From Eriocheir sinensis (Eukaryota; Arthropoda; Malacostraca; Decapoda; Varunidae), in assembly GCF_024679095.1 (NCBI RefSeq), contig NW_026111183.1, forward strand, positions 1,026,616 to 1,090,615: a stretch of DNA of 64,000 nucleotides, in the 5' to 3' direction. Positions 52,159 through 59,924 of this stretch are shown here, in pieces. Position numbers and translations under genes: made by a program. Under the pieces are notes generated by a model, which saw nothing but the letters and a program-made list of their open reading frames with translations, had not been told where the DNA came from and did not search any database. Each line of letters opens with the position of its first letter. The first letter of the stretch is position 1.

Positions 52159-52231
<73 letters not shown>

Positions 52232-54018
52232 AACTAGTTATACTATATCCTCGAAACACGCCACTAACAATATGACTCAGGCAGTATCACAAAGGGTCCA
52301 CAATAATAAGTCCACTCGACGTAGTAGTGAAGTGATAAAATGTGCGCCCAAGAGTTCAGGGTTTATGAAATGAATAAACTGCTGTTATTTTTGTAGCAAA
52401 ACCGCATACAGGCAAACACGTCAGGGCTTACTGAAGTGTTGTTTTGCATGTTCAGACGAGATCCATGTTGACGCTGAAACTGGAAGCCTTCACGCTGCAA
52501 GGAGGGATGAGTTGTGTGGATGGCGTCGAGTTCACATTCTTGTACAATCGAACTACAACGTGAGTAGCGTGTGTGGTTTGTTGCTTGAGTGACTCAAGGT
52601 GCAAGTGTGCATGTTTAAGATATAGATTAACAGGTGATGCCTTATACACCGGCAGGTAAGGCTAGGTGTCAAGGGATGACCCGCTTGTTTACTGGGTAGT
52701 TGTTACATTACTGTGTTAATGACTGGGGTGGGTGGAATGGTTGGGCGTTTTGTCCCTCGACACGGGGAGTTAGGCGTATATTAAGGAGGAGCGAAGTGGG
52801 TTTCCATACTTAATTCACATATTTGGTTGGCAACGAGTATCTGGGAACGATGCCACAACAGACGAAAGCTACATAACTGTAATCTTGTTCTTAATTTAAT
52901 CGCCAGGTTGTGTGGATCTCAATCAGGGATAGTCTTTACATCGCCATCTTTCAATTTCATCGCGAGATTCTTCACCAACTCCGCGGAGACCTATCAGGGC
53001 TACAACATCTCCTTCACGCCTGCAACCACGAGTTGTCACCAGGTAAGGAACGTTGTGGATTTATCTGAGCTTCTCTACTTCGGAAACACACAATTGTGCT
53101 GGTTGCTAAGATGAGTCTCGCCAGGTGGACATATTGACAGTAGATGTATAGTGTTATCCATTGTATATATATTTTTTGTGTTTAATAATAGTACGATAAA
53201 TTATGGAACACAGTTTGTACTTAAATTCGACCCAACATACAAGCACATGCGAGAGCTGCTTACAATCCCTGCTCGATGCACCCTCAAGCCTGGTACATTC
53301 ATCGTAATCACTATGATATCCATCCACAGATAATCACGGCAGCTGTTGGTCAAACTGGAACAATAACTTCCCCTTCAGCAGAAAAATACTGCGAATACCG
53401 AATCCAGGTAAAAACTGATGTAACACAAGAAAGGTATTAGAGTGTGTCTCTCCACAACACTGCCACCAGACACTCCTGCGGGGGTGTCGACAAGAGATTC
53501 GTTTGTTCATGTCATCTATTTTCATGAAACCTTAAAACAATTACCACCAATTCCACAAAAGGTTACATTATACTTGAATCCTCCACACGTACCTTATGTG
53601 CTTGCTTCCCCCAACACTCCAGTAATTTATGACATTATCACTTGCTCACCTCCCCTTCAAACACCCATTTTTCTTCGAGCAGGTCGCCAGTGAAACATCA
53701 GAGGCCTGTTCCATGTCTACCTCTAAGTAAGCTAACGCAACTTTTTTTTTTTTTTTTTGTCCAAAGGCTCCTTCTGGAAGTCGCGTGCAAGTCGATGAAG
53801 TTACATCCAGAATTCAAAGTACAACGAACTGTAGAAGTGACTGGCTTCTGCTGAACGGCAGGAGTGAGAAGATGTACCCGTCAAACACCAGCTTAATTAT
53901 TTGCGGCAAGAAGACAGTGTCTTCACCGCTGACATCCGAGACCAATGAGATGTACGCAGCTTACCAAGGCACCAGCACCAGAAGCCGCGGTTTCACTCTC
54001 AAGTATACCATCATCTAA
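31743..54018 (+). CDS. Secreted astacin-family zinc metalloprotease with EGF and three CUB domains (11 exons visible, 5' end missing)
   Basis: Joined coding exons give about 610 residues. Order: C-terminal two-thirds of an astacin catalytic domain with HEIGHAIGFVHE (three zinc-binding His and the catalytic Glu) and Met-turn SVMHYG; an EGF-like module; CUB1; a Thr-rich linker; CUB2; CUB3; then TAA. This layout is that of the BP10/nephrosin-like astacins, extracellular endopeptidases that act in hatching, digestion or matrix turnover; the role here cannot be fixed from sequence. All ten introns are GT-AG and the phases match at each junction, so the gene looks intact as far as visible. The signal peptide, propeptide and first half of the protease should lie upstream and were not found. 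Intron 2 (14.7 kb) and intron 7 (3.6 kb) are filled with transposons. Candidate polyadenylation signal: AATAAA at about 54,248. Confidence 0.9.
32150..32276 (+). CDS. Astacin exon 2: end of protease domain
   Basis: It encodes GFSNNGRSTIATLYPLAQEL and then IGQRTGLSHRDILLANTMYGC, the usual astacin domain end. The acceptor is ATATTTCAG at 32,149, the donor is GTGAGT at 32,277, and it ends in phase 1. Confidence 0.92.
32400..32793 (+). mobile_element. LINE-A copy A5, first part (interrupted by LINE-B)
   Basis: It starts in the RT region (GGTCACCGTTCTTCC, GGTGTCCCGCAGG). It has an internal deletion of roughly 300 bp near 32,480-32,510 that removes the YADD region, then continues to GCTCTCCTCCTCC. 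The rest of the same copy lies at 34,853-35,290. Confidence 0.88.
32794..34852 (+). mobile_element. LINE-B: CR1/L2-like non-LTR retrotransposon inserted in LINE-A copy A5
   Basis: Without an endonuclease region, it starts just before the RT (FFSYVNNKKS) and encodes LNNFFASVFTDE, KAPGPDKITPRVLKE, NYRPISLTSIVCKLME, QHGFRSKRSC, FLDFQKAFDKVPHQ, SGVPQGSVLGPMLFLIYVND and YADDTKIAS (catalytic site near 33,703). The C-terminal region follows (LERVQRRVTKMI, FFFNRVVNVWNSLP) to the stop at 34,552. Lesions: a frameshift near 33,210, a stop after SAVSK at 33,909 and a local GTCTAGAGTACT triplication near 34,070-34,105. The 3' end carries tandem TTCCTTTGTG units, the short-repeat tail expected for the CR1/L2 group. 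Confidence 0.88.
34853..35290 (+). mobile_element. LINE-A copy A5, second part, with complete 3' end
   Basis: It resumes with ACTGATAGTCTTCTACCTC, the sequence that follows CTCCTCCTC in other copies, and runs to the 3' UTR and A-run at 35,283-35,290. Together with 32,400-32,793 this is one LINE-A split by LINE-B. Confidence 0.9.
35291..35702 (+). mobile_element. LINE-A copy A6, first part (interrupted by LINE-C)
   Basis: A decayed copy starting at the YADD region (GATCCTCTTACCAAAAC, GCCGATGACTCTATTCTTC) directly after the A-tail of copy A5. It runs to the ATCGGTTACATCAGC region and stops at AGTTGTTCTCGCG. Confidence 0.8.
35703..37605 (+). mobile_element. LINE-C: RTE-like non-LTR retrotransposon relic
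   Basis: It encodes, in broken frames, RGGKVPVICNISAELLK, QSGFTPGKSTTDRILAL, AAYVDHKTSFDSV, NAGVRQGCILAPSLFKTFMD, a catalytic site changed to FTDNAVV (normally a DD motif, near 36,765-36,785) and VSWAKTKVQVF. The C-terminal conserved region follows: RTKIRVFKSLVLPVLLY, CLRRILGYRWNDF and RQRQLRLYGHVVR. The short 3' end has repeated ATTGATT-type sequence near 37,573-37,595. The assignment to the RTE group is from recall of this protein type. It is non-functional. Confidence 0.8.
37606..37722 (+). mobile_element. LINE-A copy A6, second part
   Basis: It resumes with TTGTTGTCCATATATAAGGG, which in intact copies follows the point where 35,702 stops. It ends at AAGGCTCTTCTCATCAACT, where the 5' end of copy A7 begins. 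Confidence 0.82.
37730..39563 (+). mobile_element. LINE-A copy A7, first part, with 5' UTR
   Basis: It begins with GGAGTAGGTAGG, the same 5' end as copy A10, and has the long 5' UTR. It then encodes the endonuclease region (EISILEDFNAHHQLW) and the beginning of the RT, with a deletion around 39,360. It stops at CTTAACTGACTC, where a 4.4-kb insert starts. It is moderately diverged, mainly by substitutions. Confidence 0.88.
39564..40862. other. Unassigned left part of the 4.4-kb insert in LINE-A copy A7
   Basis: No protein family was recognised. An inverted repeat of about 20 bp (TACCTGTGGGCGGAGCTTAGG near 40,134, its complement near 40,320-40,340) encloses about 165 bp and could be a small MITE. 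The sequence CACTGAGAATA occurs at about 40,864 and 40,922, and in reverse near 39,812. Confidence 0.5.
40863..43680 (-). mobile_element. LINE-D: I-like non-LTR retrotransposon with RT and RNase H
   Basis: On the - strand the RT spans about 43,240-42,120: FTPQELTRVMRGRDTAAG, FRPISLLSCTGKTAERM, FGFTKGKSTADSL, FLDLEKAFELA, GTLQGGILSPCLFNLLM and catalytic YADDLALV near 42,535. A TAG stop at 42,123-42,125 and a frameshift near 41,535 interrupt it. The RNase H follows: YYTDGSVDPDRG, KDSRGALQAL, and the IPSHVGVRGNDAADE signature near 41,300. It ends in PYSQ at 40,921. An upstream coding part reaches about 43,670. RNase H after RT suggests the I supergroup (I, R1, LOA or Outcast). It is GC-rich compared with its surroundings. 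Confidence 0.86.
43681..43997. other. Unassigned right end of the 4.4-kb insert
   Basis: This may be the 5' UTR of LINE-D. No promoter or terminal repeat can be defined with confidence. LINE-A copy A7 resumes at 43,998. Confidence 0.45.
43998..44734 (+). mobile_element. LINE-A copy A7, second part
   Basis: It resumes with TTGGTCATCATCTCTTAGCC, the sequence that follows ACTGACTC in intact copies. It runs through the RT region, with a TCATACGCTGACGAGTCCAC version of the YADD site, to GAGTGGAGTCTAA, where a DNA transposon is inserted. Confidence 0.88.
44735..45980. mobile_element. Non-autonomous DNA transposon, PIF/Harbinger-like (1,246 bp)
   Basis: The element starts GGGCCGCTTT and ends AAAGCGGCCC, a perfect 10-bp terminal inverted repeat, and is flanked by TAA on both sides (44,732-44,734 and 45,981-45,983). 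Other LINE-A copies have GTCTAAGGCTCTTCG here without the insert, so the TAA duplication is confirmed by comparison. A 3-bp TWA target duplication is typical of PIF/Harbinger elements. No transposase is encoded. It carries a smaller TTAA-associated element inside. Confidence 0.9.
45399..45578. mobile_element. Short TTAA-flanked MITE, copy 1 (piggyBac-like ends)
   Basis: A 180-bp segment runs from CCCTCTAAGCGA to GCTGCTACCGGG, with TTAA immediately outside each end (45,395-45,398 and 45,579-45,582). It shares most of its length with 56,435-56,624. TTAA target sites and CCC/GGG termini are those of piggyBac elements. Internally it has two copies of a GGCCCGTYGCTG-like block. Confidence 0.7.
45981..46430 (+). 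mobile_element. LINE-A copy A7, third part, with 3' end
   Basis: It resumes with TAAGGCTCTTCGTCTCATCA after the Harbinger-like element and runs to the 3' UTR with an A-run at 46,422-46,428. Copy A7 thus spans 8.7 kb of genome in three pieces. Confidence 0.9.
46431..46730 (+). mobile_element. LINE-A copy A8, old 3' fragment
   Basis: It repeats the LINE-A C-terminal region again directly after the tail of A7 (CTTACTGATAGTCTCC, CCAGCATTTTCATTCTTTC, GTCTGTATTTCCTCCTAT), with heavy divergence and a small inverted repeat GGAGGCATG/CATGCCTCC near 46,527-46,553. Confidence 0.82.
46731..47025. other. End of astacin intron 2, no element recognised
   Basis: AT-rich intron sequence leading to the exon 3 acceptor. 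Confidence 0.6.
47026..47160 (+). CDS. Astacin exon 3: EGF-like module
   Basis: It encodes DPCQNGGFYGKSCACVCPSG and then GANCE, with the six-cysteine EGF pattern typical of astacins. It is phase 1 at both ends, matching exon 2. The acceptor is TTTATAG at 47,025. Confidence 0.9.
47463..47546 (+). CDS. Astacin exon 4: start of CUB1
   Basis: It encodes the first CUB cysteine and strand (SCTEKITQEGTLTSPGYPSN), then YPK. The acceptor is TTCCACAG and the donor GTGAGT, which merges into the (GA)n tract of intron 3-4. Confidence 0.9.
47547..47640. repeat. (GA)n then (GT)n microsatellite in the intron
   Basis: A GA tract begins within the splice donor of exon 4 and changes to GT near 47,617. A further GT tract lies at about 47,760-47,808. 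Confidence 0.95.
47894..48059 (+). CDS. Astacin exon 5: middle of CUB1
   Basis: It encodes IQCVKWIEAPVCHV, LTFSDFYLYGENPYC and YFDGLEIRTNYLYDGE. Besides the usual CUB cysteines it has extra ones (VCHV, PYCGS), suggesting an additional disulfide. The exon ends in phase 2. Confidence 0.9.
48250..48390 (+). CDS. Astacin exon 6: end of CUB1
   Basis: It encodes YCGADITAGQTFTGTG, MILYFRAISNN and GWSAELTFVPQPGC, the usual closing strands of a CUB domain. The acceptor is TCGGCAG and the donor GTAAGT. Confidence 0.92.
48537..48861 (+). CDS. Astacin exon 7: Thr-rich linker and start of CUB2
   Basis: About the first 65 residues are nearly all Thr with spaced Glu-Pro (TTEPTTTTTTATTT repeated), a likely O-glycosylated stalk. 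Then CUB2 begins: RCLTQEFNGVFYWSSPGFG and NYPNNFNCAVTRSS. The exon ends in phase 0. Confidence 0.92.
48544..48711. repeat. 42-bp coding tandem repeat in exon 7, four units plus a partial fifth
   Basis: Units start at 48,544, 48,586, 48,628, 48,670 and (partial) 48,712. The only differences seen between units are a few substitutions, such as GAACTC for GAACCC in the third. The 14-codon length keeps the frame, so copy-number change would alter stalk length only. Confidence 0.95.
49181..52160 (+). mobile_element. LINE-F: RT element with partial PHD finger and restriction-like nuclease domain, in astacin intron 7
   Basis: The N-terminal end preserves the second half of a PHD finger (NHLTCVG, TWHCDACLR). 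The RT follows: GLDGVRPLH, RPIAVGSIYRR, AKLDLTNAYNTVH, QQSDPLGPILFALAV and the catalytic FLDDGN near 50,475-50,492. The C-terminal part has a Cys/His cluster (CRCGAMSDAMGYHSLSCH), then GRRPDGITVFPF and GKMLMWDATC, which fit a PD-(D/E)XK nuclease core. Frameshifts near 49,440, 50,030 and 51,220 break the polyprotein. The copy begins inside the PHD finger, so it is 5' truncated. Its GC content is far above the surrounding intron. The 3' end runs into (CA)n. Confidence 0.85.
52161..52229. repeat. (CA)n microsatellite at the LINE-F 3' end
   Basis: The CA tract begins directly after GACTTTAAAA, the end of LINE-F. It may be the element's tail or its target. Confidence 0.95.
52456..52559 (+). CDS. 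Astacin exon 8: middle of CUB2
   Basis: It encodes MLTLKLEAFTLQGGMSC, then DGVEFTFLYNRTT, with the third CUB2 cysteine. The acceptor is ATGTTCAG, the donor GTGAGT, and it ends in phase 2. Confidence 0.9.
52907..53042 (+). CDS. Astacin exon 9: end of CUB2, first Cys of CUB3
   Basis: It encodes LCGSQSGIVFTSPSFNFIAR, FFTNSAETYQGYNISFTP and SCHQ. The final Cys is the first of CUB3. The acceptor is ATCGCCAG and the donor GTAAGG. Confidence 0.9.
53330..53407 (+). CDS. Astacin exon 10: start of CUB3
   Basis: A 26-codon exon encodes AAVGQTGTITSPS and KYCEYRIQ, a shortened CUB opening with its second cysteine. It is phase 0 at both ends. Confidence 0.85.
53767..54018 (+). CDS. Astacin exon 11: end of CUB3 and stop
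   Basis: It encodes NCRSDWLLLNGRSE, LIICGKKTVSSP, and GFTLKYTII followed by TAA at 54,016-54,018. The acceptor follows a run of T at 53,742-53,758. It closes the CUB3 fold with its third and fourth cysteines. Confidence 0.9.
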   Translation, partial: APSGSRVQVDEVTSRIQSTTNCRSDWLLLNGRSEKMYPSNTSLIICGKKTVSSPLTSETNEMYAAYQGTSTRSRGFTLKYTII

Positions 54019-54279
54019 GTCAAACGTTCCTTGATTTTCACGCTCACTCCGTGGACGATGCAATCACTACTCCAATGTATCTGTACGGGCACGAATTCAT
54101 TATTACTATTCTTTTCAGTTTGCCTCTTGCCCACGATGTTTCTTTGTTTAAAATCATATCACTGGTAAGTCAAGTCAGGTGATAAAACTTAAACGAGGAA
54201 CACATATTAAGCATCCCTATAATGTTCCACAATAGCCGCCCCAAGAAAATAAATGTATGCAGCAGCTTTTGGTATCGCC

Positions 54280-54393
<114 letters not shown>

Positions 54394-54489
54394 TCATTGC
54401 AGACATAATGGTGTTATGCACAAAAATTTACTGATCACGTGAGTGTCGGCTTTGTCGTTTTTCCGTATTGCTTGCAAACATTGTTTTTA

Positions 54490-54715
54490 CAGCAAGGGAG
54501 GCAGCTCAAGCAAAAAAAAAAAAAAAAAGCGCACTTGGCGCTGCTCTTTTCAGAGAAAAATAATGAGAGGCCAGAAGAGAGGTCAATTTCGAAAGGAGGT
54601 GTCTTGATACTCTCCTCTTCAAAGAGCTAAAGTTGTAGGCAGGAGGAAATACAGGCGAAGGAAGGCTGTTCCGAGATTACCAGCGGAAAAGATAAAAACA
54701 AAGATTGGAAGTGGA
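54490..54715 (-). mobile_element. LINE-A copy A9, short 3' end, reversed
   Basis: The - strand carries the LINE-A end from the CTGGTAA region to the stop and the 3' UTR with an A-run; on the + strand it begins GGGAGGCAGCTCAAG. Confidence 0.82.
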
Positions 54716-54879
54716 CATAATAGGATGGGCCAAGGCCGTCTTTATGCAAGGTCTGCGCCTACGCTGCCAATATATTTTCTTTCGTTCATACTTCTTAACT
54801 CTACCCTTCCACGTGTTATAATAAATTATTGCTTCTATATTACTATTGATCGTTCCTTTTATTATGTCCATGATTGTAG

Positions 54880-56327
<1,448 letters not shown>

Positions 56328-56434
56328 TATGCCTGGATCTAGTAAGGAGAACCTGAATGAGGAGGTTAACACTAAGGAATTAATTAGTTCTCTACGCAGA
56401 AAAAGTGTTCACAAACGCAAGGCATGTTTCTTAA

Positions 56435-56624
56435 TGGTCCCTCCAAGCGAGAAAAATTATAAAAAAATCACCCCTCACACAAACCATTTCATAATATATA
56501 TCAAAGCATTTGTGATCAGATTATGTATCATCTATTTTGAGGGGTTTAAATCATGGCAAAAATTTGGCCCGTCGCTGCTACACGGTAAAGCCACAAATTT
56601 GGCCCGTCGCTGCTACCGGGTTAA
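56435..56624. mobile_element. Short TTAA-associated MITE, copy 2
   Basis: It is about 170 bp similar to 45,399-45,578, including TTGGCCCGTCGCTGCTAC and CCGGGTTAA at the right end. TTAA lies at 56,431-56,434 and 56,625-56,628. The surrounding gag-like frame can be read continuously if the segment plus one TTAA is skipped, which supports this insertion site. Confidence 0.75.
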
Positions 56625-56923
56625 TTAACATCAGCAAGCTAAATAAACTGAATGGGATATATCCAGCTCACACGCTCTTTCTGTAAAATCCGTTTAAAGG
56701 AAATTGAAGCTGAAATAGCCCAAGTCAAGAATTATGATAAAGAAATTAATGATCTTATGGAACAACATGGTTTGGGTATTCATGATGAGTACTTTTATAA
56801 TGAAGATGATTCCCGGGTAGAATACTTAGTGCAAATCAGCACGGACTTGGATCAATATTAAGTGAATGTTCAAAGATACATTGCCAGTAATGCTTCAGCT
56901 GATAAATTCCTGGATGTAATGAC

Positions 56924-58080
56924 CATAGCTGGGCGTTATCGCGATAAGTTATCGCGATACTTTATCGCTGATAACAAAATCGGGTTATCGGCCATCCGCT
57001 ACTTATTTAAATATATATCGGTATCTTCGTTACTTTTGTAACCAAACTAGCGATAATCGCTAATTTTTTCCGCCTCAGGAAAAAAAAACCGTTGTCTCCT
57101 CCCTACACGTGGCCCGGGCGCCCGGTGTTGTATGAAAAAACTTCGGGGTATGAAATATCTTCGGTGAAGAGATTTCATACTTAGATCATCACCATTAAAA
57201 CACTAGCTTATTTTTTGTTACTCAAAAATCAATATATCAAAAAATCATTTAACTTTGCCCAAAAAATTATTATTCACTGCCTCAAATTTGATATTCCAGA
57301 TTCGTTTCTGAGCATGCCATGGTACTGAAGGCACCCTGTGTTGTATTATTATTTGGTGTCCCATCGTCAAAAGCTGGCGCTTTTTTTTACAAACACTGGT
57401 CATGTGAACTGCGCATGTTCAGACCAGGAAGCGTAGCCCTGTACAGTCTCACAAAGCTTTGTAACAGAGTTGCCGGAAGGCTGAATCTGACATACAGTAT
57501 CACCATCCTCGCTGCTTCTAGAACGACACTCTGTACATATAAATACAACTCGTACAGAGTGTCGTTCTAGAAACAGCGGGGATGGTGGTAATGGTACTGT
57601 ATGTCTGATTCAGCCTTCCAGCAACTTTTAATTACGGTTAAAAAGCTTTGTGAAACTGTAGAGGTCTACGCTTGCTGGTCTGAGCATGCGCAGTTCACGA
57701 GAGAACAGTGTTTGTAAACAAAAGCGTTGATGGTGGGGACGCCAAATAGCACAACACCGGTTCAGGCGTTTCTAGTATTACCGTCCATAGGTACGTGTCA
57801 ACATGTGGTTTTCAGGTTTTGTAAGTTTTATAAAATCCAAATAATGAAAATTTGAATTCATCTTTGTTTTTTATTTGAAATATCAATATAGTATAGTTTT
57901 CGCCTATCGGACTTATCGCTAGCTAGTATCGGAATTGTGGATTTATATCGGGTATCGGGTATCGGTTATCGCCTATATTTGTGTCTCCAGTTAACGAATA
58001 TCGGTTATCACCGTTAAGGTTTTCCATTATCAGTTATCGGTTATCGGGAATAAGGTTTTCTGTTATCGTGCCCAGCTATG
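56924..58080. mobile_element. Non-autonomous hAT transposon (1,157 bp) with 8-bp target duplication
   Basis: It is flanked by GTAATGAC at 56,916-56,923 and 58,081-58,088. The ends are CATAGCTGGGC and GCCCAGCTATG, an 11-bp perfect terminal inverted repeat. Subterminal regions are full of TTATCG/CGATAA motifs. No transposase is encoded. The gag-like frame continues in phase across the insertion when the element and one target copy are left out, so it landed inside an existing BEL/Pao-like copy. Confidence 0.93.
57310..57765. repeat. Long imperfect inverted repeat inside the hAT element
   Basis: Arms of about 200 bp face each other around a centre near 57,543. The innermost 19 bp (CTAGAACGACACTCTGTAC and its complement) are perfect, and outer blocks such as GAACTGCGCATG with CATGCGCAGTTC also pair. 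Confidence 0.9.
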
Positions 58081-58895
58081 GTAATGACGAACTTAAACCT
58101 AACTCAAAGTAAGCCTCCTCCACTTCAATGTGTAACCTTTACAGGAAAAGAGAAGGATAAGTTTGCCTTCAATACCTTCCTAATACAGTTTAATAATGTT
58201 ATTGGATCCTGAAATAAAAAAAAATGACGGACTCTGCTAAACAATCTTATCGGTATGGGTATTTAGAGTTTATGCTCTACCAGTAGTCAAACACATAACC
58301 ATCTCTGATGCCAACTACCATTTGGCCATTCAGATGCTCAAGCAAGAGTTTCTATATGTAAAATATATCATAGATGAAACTTACAAGAACATTTTAAAAG
58401 CAGCACCTACTGGGGAATTTGACTCTGATTATACTAATGTTAAAGTTTATCTGAATGAAATGAGGTCTTACCTACATGAGTTAAGGGCTCATGATGTTGA
58501 CCTACTAACAGAGGAAACTGCTGGACACTCATTAATCAGTCACATTGTTTTTAACACACTACCAGTGTCCTTAAAGAGAGAGTTGGCACAAAGGGTGTCA
58601 AATAATTACCCAACCTTAACTGACATTTTTGAAAACAGTAACGAAGCAATAAAAACTTTAAAACTGATACTGCACCTGTCAATAAAAAGACCTCTGGCAA
58701 ACCTAACAATAAGCCTTAAAGTAAGTATGACAAATCAGTAAGGCTCAAATATCAAGTAAGTTAAGTGATTCAAAAGGGCATTCTCTGGGTAAATTCTCGA
58801 AGTTCCCTAAATATGAAGATAAACTCAAAAGACTTAGAGACTTGAGGTGTGCCGATCCAGGACACGTTGAATCTGCTCGCTATGGCAAGAAAGAT

Positions 58896-59065
58896 GAGCT
58901 CCGGGAGGGCAGCATGAGCCATTGCAGGATGGCGCCACTATAAACACTCGCCTGCGCCAGAACGGGCTGGGCTGACCATCAGGACCCACAGGGAAGAAGC
59001 CTTGGACCGACTATCAGGATCCACCGGGAAGAAGCCTACCAGTGCAATAGGCCACGACGTAAAGA
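58896..59065 (+). mobile_element. tRNA-derived SINE copy 3 (3' half) inside the BEL/Pao-like element
   Basis: It matches the second half of SINE copies 1 and 2: GGCAGCATGAGCCATTGC, GGCGCCACTATAAACACTCG, two GACCGACYATCAGG-type blocks and GAAGCCTACC, ending ACGTAAAG and an A-run rather than (CA)n. The tRNA head is absent. Confidence 0.9.
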
Positions 59066-59924
59066 AAAAAAAAAAGAAATTAAAGTTTGCATGTCAGCTT
59101 TGTAAAAGGAAAGAACACAACTACTCTCTGTCCTTTGCAGAATAATTCAGACCTTAAACCGAAGACCAGTGTAAATTTTTGTCTGGCAAAGAGAAGCCTT
59201 GACTCATCTAAGTTGCTTCCTACTATGACATTGAATTCTTAAAATGTAAAGAAATGTAGGAAAGTAAGATGCCAAATTAGACACAGGAGTCAAAGGTTTT
59301 ACTTATCGGAAACCGCTGCTAAAGATCTATGCCACGATGTCAATGGATTACATGCATTGAAATGTGAAGTAGGCACATACCTTGACCAAGACGCAAGATA
59401 ATTGAAGCTAATGCCCACGGGGATAAAACTAGACAGAATATTAGTTTGTGTCCATTTGTTAGTAGATAGAACTTTAAACATAACCTTAGATGTTCCAGAA
59501 ATGAATGAAGTTATTAATATCTTCAAACATAAGAACATTGGCCTTTTAGATGAAACCTTCAGTGAAAAAGGAAATCATGAAACAATAACTGTATATGCTG
59601 TTAGGAATTGTCATCTTCCAGTACATGTCCTTAGTAACATGGAAGGACCTAGGTGGTTCCTGTCTAGTAATAAATAGGAAAGCTGTCTCTATGGAAACAG
59701 TATTTAACATTTTGAATAAAAACCAGAGTAATAAAAAAACAGTAAATCTTTGATAAAGTTCTTGAAAAGGAGCAATGAAGACTTACTTAAGCCCTCAAAT
59801 CAAAACAATGATCAACCTACTATCCATATCAGACCCTATGACATACCGTTTTTCGCAAATATCTTTCAAACGAAGACTCGGATCAGCATGGGACTTTGGC
59901 ACAGATTGTTTCACACACTTTGGC

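Larger units (their letters stand above)
56328..59924 (+). mobile_element. BEL/Pao-like LTR retrotransposon gag-protease region, heavily interrupted
   Basis: A gag-like frame starts at ATG 56,328 (MPGSSKENLNEE). After the interruptions it shows a pattern recalling the Gag-like DUF1759 region of BEL/Pao elements: PPPLQCVTFTGKEKDKFAF, IQFNNVIGS, MLKQEFLYVKYI, MRSYLHELRAHDVDL and LPVSLKRELAQRV. Further on, a CQLCKRKEHNY zinc-knuckle-like stretch (near 59,095) and a possible aspartic-protease remnant (DTGVKGF, near 59,282) appear. Stops and frameshifts are many. It is broken by a MITE, a hAT element, a SINE and, at its right end, LINE-A copy A10. The family call rests on recognition of the pattern, not a search. 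Confidence 0.65.
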
